This document shows positions 8,078 to 16,451 of a stretch of 64,000 nt of DNA, piece by piece; within the stretch, counting starts at the first letter, position 1, and each line of letters starts with the position of its first letter. Made by a program: the position numbers and the translations under genes. A model generated the notes under the pieces. That model had not been told where the DNA came from and made no database searches. It saw nothing but the letters and a program-made list of their open reading frames with translations. This DNA comes from Mycobacterium sp. 852014-50255_SCH5639931 (GTDB lineage Bacteria; Actinomycetota; Actinomycetes; Mycobacteriales; Mycobacteriaceae): contig NZ_LZSV01000029.1 in the NCBI RefSeq assembly GCF_001665605.1, positions 1-64,000 on the forward strand. Direction: 5' to 3'.

Positions 8078-8559
8078 GCGTCCACCGTCTCGCGAACTCG
8101 TTCATGCCGACGCTGCCGCTCCATGGTGGCGAAGTAGAACGCGAACGCGAACGCGAAGCTGGTGAACAGGCTGGACACGAAGTACAGCCACGGGTGCCGC
8201 AGCCCACGGCGGTAGCCGTCCACGATCGTAAACAGCGGCAACAGAATCACATTCGCGATCGTGTAGTCCTGACTGGCGGAGTCTGCGGCCGGATTGGTGA
8301 ACATCAGCTTGATGTATTCGGCCCAGCTCCCGTGCTCGCCCCACAGCGGGTTGGTGGAGCCGTGCGAGTACTGCTGGACGAAGGTGACATTGAAATACCA
8401 GCCCAGGGCGACCGAAGCGATGCCGACGACGTAATACACGCATTCGAGCGGGGAGAACAACGGCCCACCAGTCGGCCGGGCGAAGACCTTCGAGTTCGAG
8501 GCGACGATCCAGCCGATGACACTGAGCCCGAGAACTGCATGCACAAGAAGCGAGACCAT
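8074..8559 (-). CDS. DUF2834 multi-pass membrane protein
   Basis: A 161-residue hydrophobic protein with about four transmembrane helices (starting MVSLLVHAVLGLSVIGW; later VVGIASVALGWYF and FTSFAFAFAFYFA). It has the conserved polar segment PAADSASQDYTIAN typical of DUF2834. The ATG at 8559 is chosen because the longer frame runs through the operator. It diverges from a TetR gene with a perfect palindrome between them, so it is probably a target of that repressor. Function unknown. Confidence 0.8.
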   Translation of the reverse strand: MVSLLVHAVLGLSVIGWIVASNSKVFARPTGGPLFSPLECVYYVVGIASVALGWYFNVTFVQQYSHGSTNPLWGEHGSWAEYIKLMFTNPAADSASQDYTIANVILLPLFTIVDGYRRGLRHPWLYFVSSLFTSFAFAFAFYFATMERQRRHERVRETVDA

Positions 8560-8586
8560 GGCGGCAGTCTCACCCCAGAGCCGAAG

Positions 8587-8606
8587 TTTTGTCAATACTG
8601 ACAAAA
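8587..8606. promoter_or_regulatory. TetR-type operator, copy 1
   Basis: A perfect 20-base palindrome, TTTTGTCA-ATAC-TGACAAAA, lies between the divergent DUF2834 and tetR starts. A near-identical palindrome occurs downstream of the tetR gene at 9252-9275. Two copies flanking one TetR gene strongly suggest they are its binding sites. Confidence 0.75.
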
Positions 8607-8629
8607 GATGGCTGAGGTACCGTACTTGC

Positions 8630-9250
8630 ATGGTCAGGCCGGCGCAGACGGTGCGCAGCGAGCGCACCCGGGAGGCGTTGATCCAGGCCGCCCTGGTGCG
8701 ATTCCTGGCGCAGGGTGTCGAGGAGACCTCGGCCGAGCAGATCGCGGCGGACGCCGGGGTCTCGCTGCGGACCTTCTATCGCCATTTCAAGTCCAAGCAC
8801 GATCTGTTGTTTGCCGACTACACCGGACTGAACTGGTTTTGTGCCGCACTGGATGCCCGGCCCGCCGATGAGCCGATCATCGACTCGGTGCAATCGGCCA
8901 TCTTCTCGTTCCCGTATGACGTTGAGGCCGTGACCAAAATAGCCGCGCTGCGGGGTGGGGAACTCGATCCCGGCCGCATCGTTCGGCATATGCAGGAAGT
9001 CGAGGCCGACTTCGCCGGCGTCATCCAGGCGCAGCTGCACCGGCGTAGCTGCACGGCGAGCGGGACACTGGATGGGCGGTTGCGCGCGGCGGTGATCGCG
9101 CGTTGCATCGCGGCGGGAGTTTTCGGCGCGATGGAGTTCTGGATGCTGGGCGAAGACCGGTCGCTGGGCGAGCTGGCGCGGATGTGCCACGCGGCCCTGG
9201 AATCGCTGAGGGCGGGCATCGCCGACGCCTGGGTCACCGAGGGGGGATAA
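8630..9250 (+). CDS. TetR-family transcriptional regulator (Rv3830c family)
   Basis: A 206-residue repressor. The N-terminal helix-turn-helix domain (TREALIQAALVRFLAQG, then TSAEQIAADAGVSLRTFYRHF) covers about residues 12-58; the variable C-terminal ligand domain follows. The ATG at 8630 gives the standard short basic lead. Two matching palindromes flank the gene, one before the divergent DUF2834 gene and one before the FAD oxidoreductase. It likely represses both neighbours and itself. Ligand unknown. Confidence 0.9.
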   Translation: MVRPAQTVRSERTREALIQAALVRFLAQGVEETSAEQIAADAGVSLRTFYRHFKSKHDLLFADYTGLNWFCAALDARPADEPIIDSVQSAIFSFPYDVEAVTKIAALRGGELDPGRIVRHMQEVEADFAGVIQAQLHRRSCTASGTLDGRLRAAVIARCIAAGVFGAMEFWMLGEDRSLGELARMCHAALESLRAGIADAWVTEGG

Positions 9251-9251
9251 A

Positions 9252-9275
9252 AGTTTCGTCATAATTGACAAAACT
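9252..9275. promoter_or_regulatory. TetR-type operator, copy 2
   Basis: AGTTTCGTCA-TAAT-TGACAAAACT is an almost perfect palindrome (one mismatch) immediately after the tetR stop and about 40 bases before the FAD oxidoreductase start. Both half-sites match the 8587-8606 palindrome, giving the shared consensus TTTTGTCA-N4-TGACAAAA. Confidence 0.72.
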
Positions 9276-9313
9276 TTGCGACCGTGCCAGCCTCCATTGC
9301 TGGAGGGCAGGAC

Positions 9314-10876
9314 ATGACTGAATATGACGCGATAGTTATCGGTGCCGGGCACAACGGTCTGGCCGCGGCGGTGCTGCTGCAGAAGGCCGGACTGCGGACG
9401 GTGTGCCTGGATTCCAAGCTGTACGCCGGCGGAATGGCTTCCACGGTGGAGCTTTTCGACGGTTACCGGTTCGAGATCGCGGGCTCGGTGCAATTTCCCA
9501 CCTCGAAGGTGGTGGTCGACGAGCTCGGCCTGGACACCCTGCCGACGATCGACCTGGACGTGATGTCGGTCGCGGTGCGCGGCGTCGGTGACGATCCGCT
9601 GATCCAGTACAGCGACCCCATCAAGTTGTTCACCCACCTCAACGAGGTGCACGGGGCGGACGCCGTCAACGGGATGGCGGGGCTGATGGCCTGGAGCCAG
9701 GCACCCACCCGGGCGCTGGGCCGCTTCGAAGCCGGAACGGAGCCCAAGACCTACGACGAGATGTACGCCTGCGCGACAAACGAATTCGAACGGTCGGCGA
9801 TCGACGACATGCTGTTCGGTTCGGTCACCGACGTGCTGGACCGCTACCTTCCGGACCGCGAGAAGCACGGTGCGCTGCGCGGCTCGATGACCGTGCTGGC
9901 CGTCAACACCCTCTATCGCGGGCCCGCCACGCCGGGCAGCGCGGCCGCGCTGGCGTTCGGGTTGGGTGTCCCCGACGGCGACACCATGCAGATGAAGAAG
10001 CTGCGCGGCGGCATCGGGGCGCTCACCGCCCACCTGAGCGAACTGCTTCAGAGCCACGGCGGCGAGGTCCGGCTGCGGACCAAGGTGACCGAGATCCTCG
10101 TCGAGGACGGGCGGGTGAGTGGGGTGCGCACCGAGGGCGGCGAGACGTTGACGGCCCCGATCGTCGTCTCCGGCATCGCGCCGGACACCACCCTCAACGA
10201 CCTGATCGACCCGGCCCTGCTGCCGGGCGATATCCGGGAGCGATATGCCCGCACCGATCACCGCGGTAGTTACCTGCAGATGCACTTCGCGCTCGACGAG
10301 GCGCCGGAATTCGCCGCGCCCTACGAGGCGCTCAACGCCCCTGCCATGCAGGCGTCGATAGGCCTGTTCTGCACGCCGGAGGAAGTGCAGCAGCAGTGGG
10401 AGGATTGCCGGCGCGGCATCGTCCCGGCCGACCCGACGGTGGTGTTGCAGATACCCACGCAGAACGACCCGGACCTGGCACCCGCGGGCAAACACGCCGC
10501 GTCGGCGTTCGCGTTGTGGTTCCCGATCGAGGGTGGCGTCGACTATGGCGCGGCGAAGGTCGAGATGGGTCAGCGGGTGATCGACAAGATCACCCGGTTG
10601 GCGCCCAACTTCGAACGCAGCATCATCCGGCACACCACCTTCACGCCCAAGCACATGGGCGTGATGTTCGGCGCCCCCGGCGGCGACTACTGCCACGGAC
10701 TGCTCAACCCGAACCAGATCGGGCCGAACCGGCCCGGCCCGAAAGGGTTTCGGGGTCAGCCGATCCCGGTCGAGGGGCTGTACCTGGGCAGCGCGGGCTG
10801 CCACGGCGGACCCGGCATCACGTTCATCCCCGGGTACAACGCGGCCCGGCAGGCGCTCGCCGAGCGCGCCACCTAG
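9314..10876 (+). CDS. FAD-dependent oxidoreductase, phytoene-desaturase-like (Rv3829c family)
   Basis: A 520-residue flavoprotein. The dinucleotide-binding motif DAIVIGAGHNGLAAAVLLQ is at the N-terminus, and the C-terminal segment GLYLGSAGCHGGPGITFIPGY resembles the FAD-contacting end of carotenoid desaturase-like and NAD(P)/FAD dehydrogenases. The ATG at 9314 has a GGAGGGCAGG ribosome binding site. Substrate unknown; the absence of carotenoid genes nearby argues against carotenoid synthesis. Transcription is probably controlled by the upstream TetR operator. Confidence 0.88.
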   Translation: MTEYDAIVIGAGHNGLAAAVLLQKAGLRTVCLDSKLYAGGMASTVELFDGYRFEIAGSVQFPTSKVVVDELGLDTLPTIDLDVMSVAVRGVGDDPLIQYSDPIKLFTHLNEVHGADAVNGMAGLMAWSQAPTRALGRFEAGTEPKTYDEMYACATNEFERSAIDDMLFGSVTDVLDRYLPDREKHGALRGSMTVLAVNTLYRGPATPGSAAALAFGLGVPDGDTMQMKKLRGGIGALTAHLSELLQSHGGEVRLRTKVTEILVEDGRVSGVRTEGGETLTAPIVVSGIAPDTTLNDLIDPALLPGDIRERYARTDHRGSYLQMHFALDEAPEFAAPYEALNAPAMQASIGLFCTPEEVQQQWEDCRRGIVPADPTVVLQIPTQNDPDLAPAGKHAASAFALWFPIEGGVDYGAAKVEMGQRVIDKITRLAPNFERSIIRHTTFTPKHMGVMFGAPGGDYCHGLLNPNQIGPNRPGPKGFRGQPIPVEGLYLGSAGCHGGPGITFIPGYNAARQALAERAT

Positions 10877-10934
10877 CGATTCGAGCGGCCGGCACGTCGA
10901 ACCCAGCGGCCCGCCGCGGCGCGGGCTGGGTTAC

Positions 10935-11663
10935 CTACCTCGCACCGAGGTTGATCAGCCCGAGGACGAGCATGAAGCAACCCCCGGCCGCCACCAATAC
11001 GGCGATGTCGCGGTGGCCGCGGGATCGCAGCCAGTTTTGCAGCGCGGCCATGAAGGCGCGCGTGCGCTGCGGCGCCGCCAGGTACCCGATCAGCGGGATC
11101 TCGGCCACGGTGAACGCCACCAGGTTGAAGGCGACCAACGCCTGCATTTGCGCGACCGGTGCGGCGTGCGAGGCGAGGATGGCGGCCATCGAGCCCATGT
11201 AGTTCGCGGACGGCAACGAAGCCCCCATCCCGCTAACCGCTGCGACACTTAGCGAGTCGCCCCGTAAGAAGGCGCGTGCTCGTTCGGCCAGCTGCTGCCG
11301 GCCGTTCGGCGCGGTCCCTTCAAGCATGACAACGCCGCCACCGCCGCCGATTGTCGCGTCCACCGGCGCGGTGCGGGCAATCCTGCGCCGCACGACATTG
11401 GTTGCCAGCGCGACGGCTACGAGCAAAGCGACGAGCCCGGATGCGATCTGGACCTCCGCCACGCTGAAGTGGCCGACCACCGGCGCGGCCCTGAGGACGA
11501 AGAGCACGATCAGACCCGCGCCGACCCCCATGGCGAAACCACCGCACAGAAACGTGAGCAGTTGCAAGAGCGGGCGCCGCCGGCTGAGCAGCAGTATCAC
11601 CAGCCCGACGCGTATCGGTTCGAAGATCACCGCGCCGGCCAGTACCAGCACGGTGATCCACAT
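10935..11663 (-). CDS. GAP (Sap/peptidoglycolipid-addressing) family membrane protein
   Basis: A 242-residue integral membrane protein with about six transmembrane helices in two bundles (MWITVLVLAGAVIFEPIR; LLTFLCGGFAMGVGAGLIV; then a loop and three C-terminal helices). The EPIR and SLPSANYMG segments resemble GAP-family proteins, which M. smegmatis needs for surface glycopeptidolipid display. The ATG at 11663 starts at the first helix; upstream in-frame starts (for example near 11777) would add a soluble extension and cannot be excluded. The substrate in this organism is unknown. Confidence 0.75.
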   Translation of the reverse strand: MWITVLVLAGAVIFEPIRVGLVILLLSRRRPLLQLLTFLCGGFAMGVGAGLIVLFVLRAAPVVGHFSVAEVQIASGLVALLVAVALATNVVRRRIARTAPVDATIGGGGGVVMLEGTAPNGRQQLAERARAFLRGDSLSVAAVSGMGASLPSANYMGSMAAILASHAAPVAQMQALVAFNLVAFTVAEIPLIGYLAAPQRTRAFMAALQNWLRSRGHRDIAVLVAAGGCFMLVLGLINLGAR

Positions 11664-12050
11664 GCTGGGCAACCGTACCGGACCGCGCCGCGCTCCGGAC
11701 TGGAACCCGCCCAGCCAAGTCGGCGGTCTGAGCAGGCCCGGAGTTGGGCTCCTGCCGTTCAGGCGGCCGTAATTCATGCGTAACGCCCCACGGAGTTTCG
11801 CAGCGCGGTCGCTACGTGAAGTGGTTATGTTAAGGATTCCCGTAGCACCACTTGCGGCTGGAGAAATCCTGGGCGGCGGCTGGATCTGTCGGTTCGACGC
11901 TGGCCATTGTTGTTGTCCACCAATAGATTTCGTGGAAGGGAGCGACCACGCCCGGTCGCGGGGCAGCTGCGGGCGCACTGGCGGGCTCGGCTCCGTGGCG
12001 ACAGCGCGGACGGCAGGCGCAGCCGGACTTTTGCGCGCTCGCGCGCGACG
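11664..12050. other. Intergenic region without a supported gene
   Basis: This 387-base stretch upstream of the GAP gene contains a short plus-strand open frame with no recognisable features, which I do not call. An upstream start for the GAP gene would use part of it. No clear repeat, terminator or promoter motif was seen. Confidence 0.5.
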
Positions 12051-12395
12051 CTAACCGCGCTGACCTAGCAGCTCATCCAGGAGCGCGGTGAACTCTTCCG
12101 GTCGCGCCGGCGTGAAGGCGGGGCTGGGCCGGATGCCGGGCACGTCCAGCGTGACCAAGGTCGACTTGAACGGCCGGCTCACGTCCAGCGGCAGCCAGCG
12201 ACGCAAGTCCGAGCTGCCCCAGATCCGGAACCGATGCGTGAGCAGGCCCAGTCCTTCGGCCTTGTATCCTCGAATCGACTGCAGTGCAATCACTTTCGAC
12301 GTTCCGGAAGGAAAGTGGTAGCGGCGCAGCGTGATCGCCGCGCGGTCCAGCTGAACCAACCCGTCGTCGTAAGACCGGCCCGGGCTTTCGTTCAT
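12051..12395 (-). CDS. Conserved hypothetical protein, possibly PH-like
   Basis: A 114-residue soluble protein, starting MNESPGRSYDDGLVQLDRAA. The strand-rich pattern with basic residues (ITLRRYHFPSG, SIRGYKAEG, HRFRIWGSSDLRRWLPLD) resembles short bacterial PH-like domains, but this is a weak impression. Its ATG overlaps the stop of the upstream metallo-beta-lactamase/Rieske gene by 4 bases (ATGA), so the two are translationally coupled and probably functionally linked. Function unknown. Confidence 0.75.
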   Translation of the reverse strand: MNESPGRSYDDGLVQLDRAAITLRRYHFPSGTSKVIALQSIRGYKAEGLGLLTHRFRIWGSSDLRRWLPLDVSRPFKSTLVTLDVPGIRPSPAFTPARPEEFTALLDELLGQRG

Positions 12396-13942
12396 GCTCG
12401 CGAACTTCGCAGTTGGTGACCCCGCGCGGTCAGGCACCGCCCGTCGTCCAATCGCCACTGCCAGCCATGCAGGTTGCAGGTCAACGTATCGCCCTCCACC
12501 ACGCCGAATTTCGACAGGTCGGCCTTCAGGTGGGGGCAGCGGCGCTGAATTTCCCAGCCGTCCAGCGTGACCGATGACGTATCGTCGTGCGTCTCGGCGA
12601 ACCAGCCGTCGGCGTACGCGATCCGTTCGTCGGTGAGGCACTTGAAGAAGGTGTACAGGTATTCGTTGTAGCCGCCGACGCGCCACGCCCTGAATCGGGT
12701 GGACAGAAAGATGGTGTTCACCCAGTCCGGTTCCCGATCCCGCAGTACGGTGCGGACCAACTCCGGCGCGATGGCGAAACCGTAGCGCACCTTCTCATCG
12801 GGAATCCGTTCGCGCACGGCGCGTTTCGGGAAGTCGAGCACGACGGTCTCCGGGCCGATCACCAGTTCGACGGGATAGCCGATGCCGTCGCAGATCTCGT
12901 CGCTCTGGGACATGATCGGTTCGAACAGCGCACGCAGCGGCTCCAAGAGTGGTTCCCCGGTGGCGGGCGCCCAGCTTGCGCGCTCGGCGGCCACGACCGG
13001 CGCCATCCGCTCGGCGTAGTCGGCGATGTAGGCCCGCTTCCCGGTGGTGAAGATCGCCTCCACCTGATTGTCGGGCAGCGGATGGCGCAGCGCATTCAGG
13101 GTGGTGCCGGTGAAGTCCGCGGCCGAGCCGGGGATCATCAGCAGGCCGCCGTCGCTGCCGTGGGTGCGCATCTGGTCGAGGAACACCATCTGGTCCGGAA
13201 AGATGTTGGCCGCATCGCCGTGGTCGTCGTTGAGATGACGCAAATCCGGGTCCAGAAAGCACGGCGGCCCGGCCGACGGGATGACCCATGTCGCGCCCAC
13301 CTGGGCGATGTACTGGCGGGCGCGGTCCATCTGCCGCTGCCGCTTCTGGACACCGAACGACTCCTTGGCGCGGGCCGGCATGTCGTACACCATCGGGTAC
13401 CAGATCGCGCCGGAGTACTGCAGCATATGCACGTCGATGTGTCCGAAAGCCGAGCTCAGTACGTCGAGATCGACCGGCCGGGCGTCGTTCATGTTGAACG
13501 CCGTCGTCTCGCCATCGGAAACCACCAGCGCCGAGTCGCCGAGCGGGCCGTCGGCCGGCGCCCGCAGGGCGATGATCATGACCTCGAGGTCGCCCCTCGG
13601 GCCGCTGACCCGGTGCTTGACCGAGTTGCTGGTCTCGAAGAACCGGTAGAAACCCAGCTCCTGCAACGCGTTTCGCAGGTCCGGCACCGGGAAGTCGGGC
13701 AGCAGCACCACCGCGTCTTTGTTGACGTGCTCGGCCAGATTCTTGGCGTCGAAGTGATCCTTGTGCAGGTGCGACACGTAGAGGTAGTCGCAGTTCCCCA
13801 GCCGGTCCCAGTCCAGGCCGCTGTTGTCGGGGAACGGAAACCAGGACGCGAAGTATGCGGGATTGACCCAGGGGTCGCAAAGAATGCTGCCCGCGGTCGT
13901 TTCAATCAGAAATCCGGCGTGACTTACGCTTGTGACCTGCAC
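12392..13942 (-). CDS. Metallo-beta-lactamase-fold / Rieske [2Fe-2S] protein (Rv3818 family)
   Basis: A 516-residue soluble protein, the length I recall for Rv3818. The N-terminal half is a UlaG-like metallo-beta-lactamase domain with the HxHxDH motif at about residues 58-63 (HLHKDH). The C-terminus is a Rieske domain with ligands Cys469, His471, Cys489 and His492 (CPH ... CNLH). The GTG at 13942 has an AGGAAG ribosome binding site 6 bases upstream and gives the family length; a TTG at 13966 lacks one. The domain pair recalls CMP-Neu5Ac hydroxylase with the order reversed. Likely an oxygenase- or hydrolase-type enzyme, substrate unknown. Confidence 0.88.
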   Translation of the reverse strand: MQVTSVSHAGFLIETTAGSILCDPWVNPAYFASWFPFPDNSGLDWDRLGNCDYLYVSHLHKDHFDAKNLAEHVNKDAVVLLPDFPVPDLRNALQELGFYRFFETSNSVKHRVSGPRGDLEVMIIALRAPADGPLGDSALVVSDGETTAFNMNDARPVDLDVLSSAFGHIDVHMLQYSGAIWYPMVYDMPARAKESFGVQKRQRQMDRARQYIAQVGATWVIPSAGPPCFLDPDLRHLNDDHGDAANIFPDQMVFLDQMRTHGSDGGLLMIPGSAADFTGTTLNALRHPLPDNQVEAIFTTGKRAYIADYAERMAPVVAAERASWAPATGEPLLEPLRALFEPIMSQSDEICDGIGYPVELVIGPETVVLDFPKRAVRERIPDEKVRYGFAIAPELVRTVLRDREPDWVNTIFLSTRFRAWRVGGYNEYLYTFFKCLTDERIAYADGWFAETHDDTSSVTLDGWEIQRRCPHLKADLSKFGVVEGDTLTCNLHGWQWRLDDGRCLTARGHQLRSSRA

Positions 13943-14087
13943 AAACACCTTCCTGGGGCCGCTCAAAGGACCTGCGGGGCCCGCGGCCGGGTAACGGCTT
14001 TTTCAGCCTCCGAGCTTAGCGTGGGGCGGCATCTTCTTTTTCGGCACTTCGGCTGACTCACAGCCGGGAGCACTAGGCTGATCAGCT

Positions 14088-14855
14088 GTGGAACCGGTAT
14101 ACGGGACTGTCATTCAACTTGCCCGCTTGATATGGCGCATACAGGGTCTCAAGATCACGGTCATGGGCGCCGAAAACCTGCCCAAAAGCGGGGGTGCGGT
14201 CATCGCCATCAATCACACCGGCTACCTCGACTTCACGTTCGCGGGTCTGCCCGCCTACCAGCAGGGTCTGGGCCGCAAGGTCCGCTTCATGGCCAAGCAG
14301 GAGGTGTTCGACCACAAGATCACCGGGCCGATCATGCGCAGCCTGCGGCACATCTCCGTGAACCGGCAGAACGGGGGCGCCTCCTACGAGGAAGCGGTCA
14401 GAAACCTCAAGGACGGCGAGCTGGTCGGCGTCTACCCGGAAGCCACGATCAGCCGCAGCTTCGAGATCAAGGAATTCAAGTCGGGTGCGGCGCGGATGGC
14501 CGTCGAAGCCGGGGTGCCCATCGTTCCGGTGATCGTCTGGGGCGCGCAGCGCGTCTGGACCAAGGGGCACCCCAAGAAGCTGTTCCGCCCCAAGGTGCCC
14601 ATCATGGTCGTCGTCGGCGAACCGATCGAACCGACACTGGGCGTCGAGGAGTTGAAGGGGCTGCTGCACTCACGGATGCAACACCTGCTGGAGCGGGCCC
14701 AGGAAATGTATGGGCCGCACCCGGCGGGTGAGTTCTGGGTGCCGCGCCGGTTGGGCGGCAGTGCCCCGTCGCTCGCCGAAGCCGCCCGGATGGACGCCGA
14801 GGAGGCGGCCGCTCGCGCCGCGCGCCGGGCCGGATCCGCGGGAGCGCCGGAGTAG
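14088..14855 (+). CDS. PlsC-type 1-acylglycerol-phosphate acyltransferase (Rv3816c family), first of three
   Basis: A 255-residue membrane-associated acyltransferase. The HX4D catalytic motif is NHTGYLD and the acceptor-binding motif is YPEATISRSF, followed by VPIVPVIVWG. The C-terminus (FWVPRRLGGSAPSLAEAARM) is shared with its neighbours. It starts with GTG and is the first of three tandem paralogues, separated from the second by 6 bases. A role in phosphatidic acid or glycolipid acylation is inferred; the acyl acceptor is unproven. Confidence 0.88.
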   Translation: MEPVYGTVIQLARLIWRIQGLKITVMGAENLPKSGGAVIAINHTGYLDFTFAGLPAYQQGLGRKVRFMAKQEVFDHKITGPIMRSLRHISVNRQNGGASYEEAVRNLKDGELVGVYPEATISRSFEIKEFKSGAARMAVEAGVPIVPVIVWGAQRVWTKGHPKKLFRPKVPIMVVVGEPIEPTLGVEELKGLLHSRMQHLLERAQEMYGPHPAGEFWVPRRLGGSAPSLAEAARMDAEEAAARAARRAGSAGAPE

Positions 14856-14861
14856 CGATCA

Positions 14862-15617
14862 ATGGTGGAGCCGGTCTTTCGCACGCTCGAGATCCTGGCC
14901 CGGCTGGCGGTTCAGGCCACCGACACCCGGATCTCCTACGGCGGCGAGGAGAACATCCCCGACTCCGGTGGCGCCGTGATCGCGATCAACCACACCAGCT
15001 ATGTCGACTTTCTGCCCGCCGCGCTGGCCGTGTACCGGCGGCGCCGCCGGCTCAGATTCATGATCAAGGCCGAGATGCAGCAGGTGAAGATCGTCAATTT
15101 CCTGATCAAGCACACCAGAACGATTCCGGTGGACCGCGGTGCGGGGGCCGGCGCGTACGCGGTGGCCGTGCAGCGGCTCCGCGAGGGCGAGCTGGTCGGG
15201 GTGTACCCGGAGGCCACGATCAGCCGCAGCTTCGAGCTCAAGGAGTTCAAGACGGGTGCCGCCCGCATGGCGATCGACGCGGACGTCCCGATCGTTCCGG
15301 TGATCGTCTGGGGTGCGCACCGGATCTGGACCAAAGACCACCCGCATACACTGGGCCGGGCCAAAGTGCCGATTCACGTGCAGGTGGGTGCGCCGGTGCG
15401 GGCGGCCCAGGACATCGGGCGGACCGACACCGCCCTGCGCGAATCGATGACCAACCTGCTACACCATGTGCAGCAGCATTATCCGCACGAACCCGGGGCG
15501 TACTGGACACCGCGCCGGCTGGGCGGAGGTGCACCGACCATGGCGGAGGCTGCCCGGATGGAGGCAGACGAAGCCGCGGCGCGGGCTGCCGGCCGCAGTG
15601 GACGGCCGTCGCGGTAG
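14862..15617 (+). CDS. PlsC-type acyltransferase (Rv3815c family), second of three
   Basis: A 251-residue paralogue of the preceding gene. It has NHTSYVD (HX4D) and YPEATISRSF, and a conserved tail (YWTPRRLGGGAPTMAEAARM). The start ATG lies 6 bases after the first gene's stop, indicating one transcript. A histidine/aspartate active site is intact. Divergence from its neighbours lies mainly in the region between the two motifs (VYRRRRRLRFM), which may set acceptor or acyl-chain preference. Confidence 0.88.
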   Translation: MVEPVFRTLEILARLAVQATDTRISYGGEENIPDSGGAVIAINHTSYVDFLPAALAVYRRRRRLRFMIKAEMQQVKIVNFLIKHTRTIPVDRGAGAGAYAVAVQRLREGELVGVYPEATISRSFELKEFKTGAARMAIDADVPIVPVIVWGAHRIWTKDHPHTLGRAKVPIHVQVGAPVRAAQDIGRTDTALRESMTNLLHHVQQHYPHEPGAYWTPRRLGGGAPTMAEAARMEADEAAARAAGRSGRPSR

Positions 15618-15631
15618 GCGAAGGAGGCGAC

Positions 15632-16417
15632 ATGCCCGAGGGGTTTTACCGGCTGTGCGAGTGGATCGTCCCGCCGATGGTCGCGATGCAGGGGACGACG
15701 TTCACCTATCGCGGCCTGGACAACATTCCCGACCGGGGCGGTGCCCTGCTGGCGCAGAACCACACCAGCTACCTGGACTGGCTGCCGACGCTGCTTGCCG
15801 TGCGTGAACGGCGCCGGCGCGCCTACTTCATGATCAAGGCGGAAATGGCCGACGTGAAGGCGGTCAACTACGTCATCAACCACGCCAGGCTGATCCCGGT
15901 GGACCGCACTAACGGGCACGACGCGCTCGAGCTGGCCACCCGGCGCCTGCGGCAGGGCGAGCTCATCGGGATGCACCCCGAAGCCACGATCAGCCGTAGT
16001 TTCGAGCTTCGGGAATTCAAGAGAGGTGCGGCCCGGATGGCGTTGGACTCCCAGGTCCCGATCGTTCCGGTCATCGTCTGGGGTGCCCATCGGATCTGGC
16101 CCAAGGATCATCCGAAAAAGGTGTGGCGCAACAAGGTTCCGATCACCGTCGCGGCCGGGCCCCCGCTGCCGCCGCACGGCACACCCGAGCAGCTCAACGC
16201 GGCGCTGCGCGAGGCGATGAACGTGCTGTTGTACCGGGTGCAGGAGGAGTACCCACACCCCGAGGGCGAGTTCTGGGTGCCGCGGCGGCTCGGCGGCGCC
16301 GCACCCACCCAGGATGATTCCCGGGCGATCCGCCTGTCGGAGTTGCAGGCGCGGGTGCAGAAATACGGCACCGACGGCGTGACCCGACCGGGGCAGGACC
16401 AGAGCGGAGTGCATTGA
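15632..16417 (+). CDS. PlsC-type acyltransferase (Rv3814c family), third of three
   Basis: A 261-residue paralogue with NHTSYLD (HX4D) and HPEATISRSF, where His replaces the Tyr of the other two copies. The C-terminal FWVPRRLGGAAPTQDDSR is shared, then diverges. It lies 14 bases after the second copy with an AAGGAGG ribosome binding site. Same family role; a slightly different substrate range is plausible but not shown. Confidence 0.88.
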   Translation: MPEGFYRLCEWIVPPMVAMQGTTFTYRGLDNIPDRGGALLAQNHTSYLDWLPTLLAVRERRRRAYFMIKAEMADVKAVNYVINHARLIPVDRTNGHDALELATRRLRQGELIGMHPEATISRSFELREFKRGAARMALDSQVPIVPVIVWGAHRIWPKDHPKKVWRNKVPITVAAGPPLPPHGTPEQLNAALREAMNVLLYRVQEEYPHPEGEFWVPRRLGGAAPTQDDSRAIRLSELQARVQKYGTDGVTRPGQDQSGVH

Positions 16418-16451
16418 TCCGACCGGCGACCTGCGAACGCGGAACCGTCAG

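Noticed and set aside
11776..12054. Possible small plus-strand gene between the GAP and PH-like genes
   Set aside because: No ribosome binding site, domain or coherent composition; it overlaps the possible upstream start region of the GAP gene.
12587..14056. Plus-strand open frame opposite the MBL/Rieske gene
   Set aside because: Shadow of a gene with intact metal-binding motifs on the other strand.
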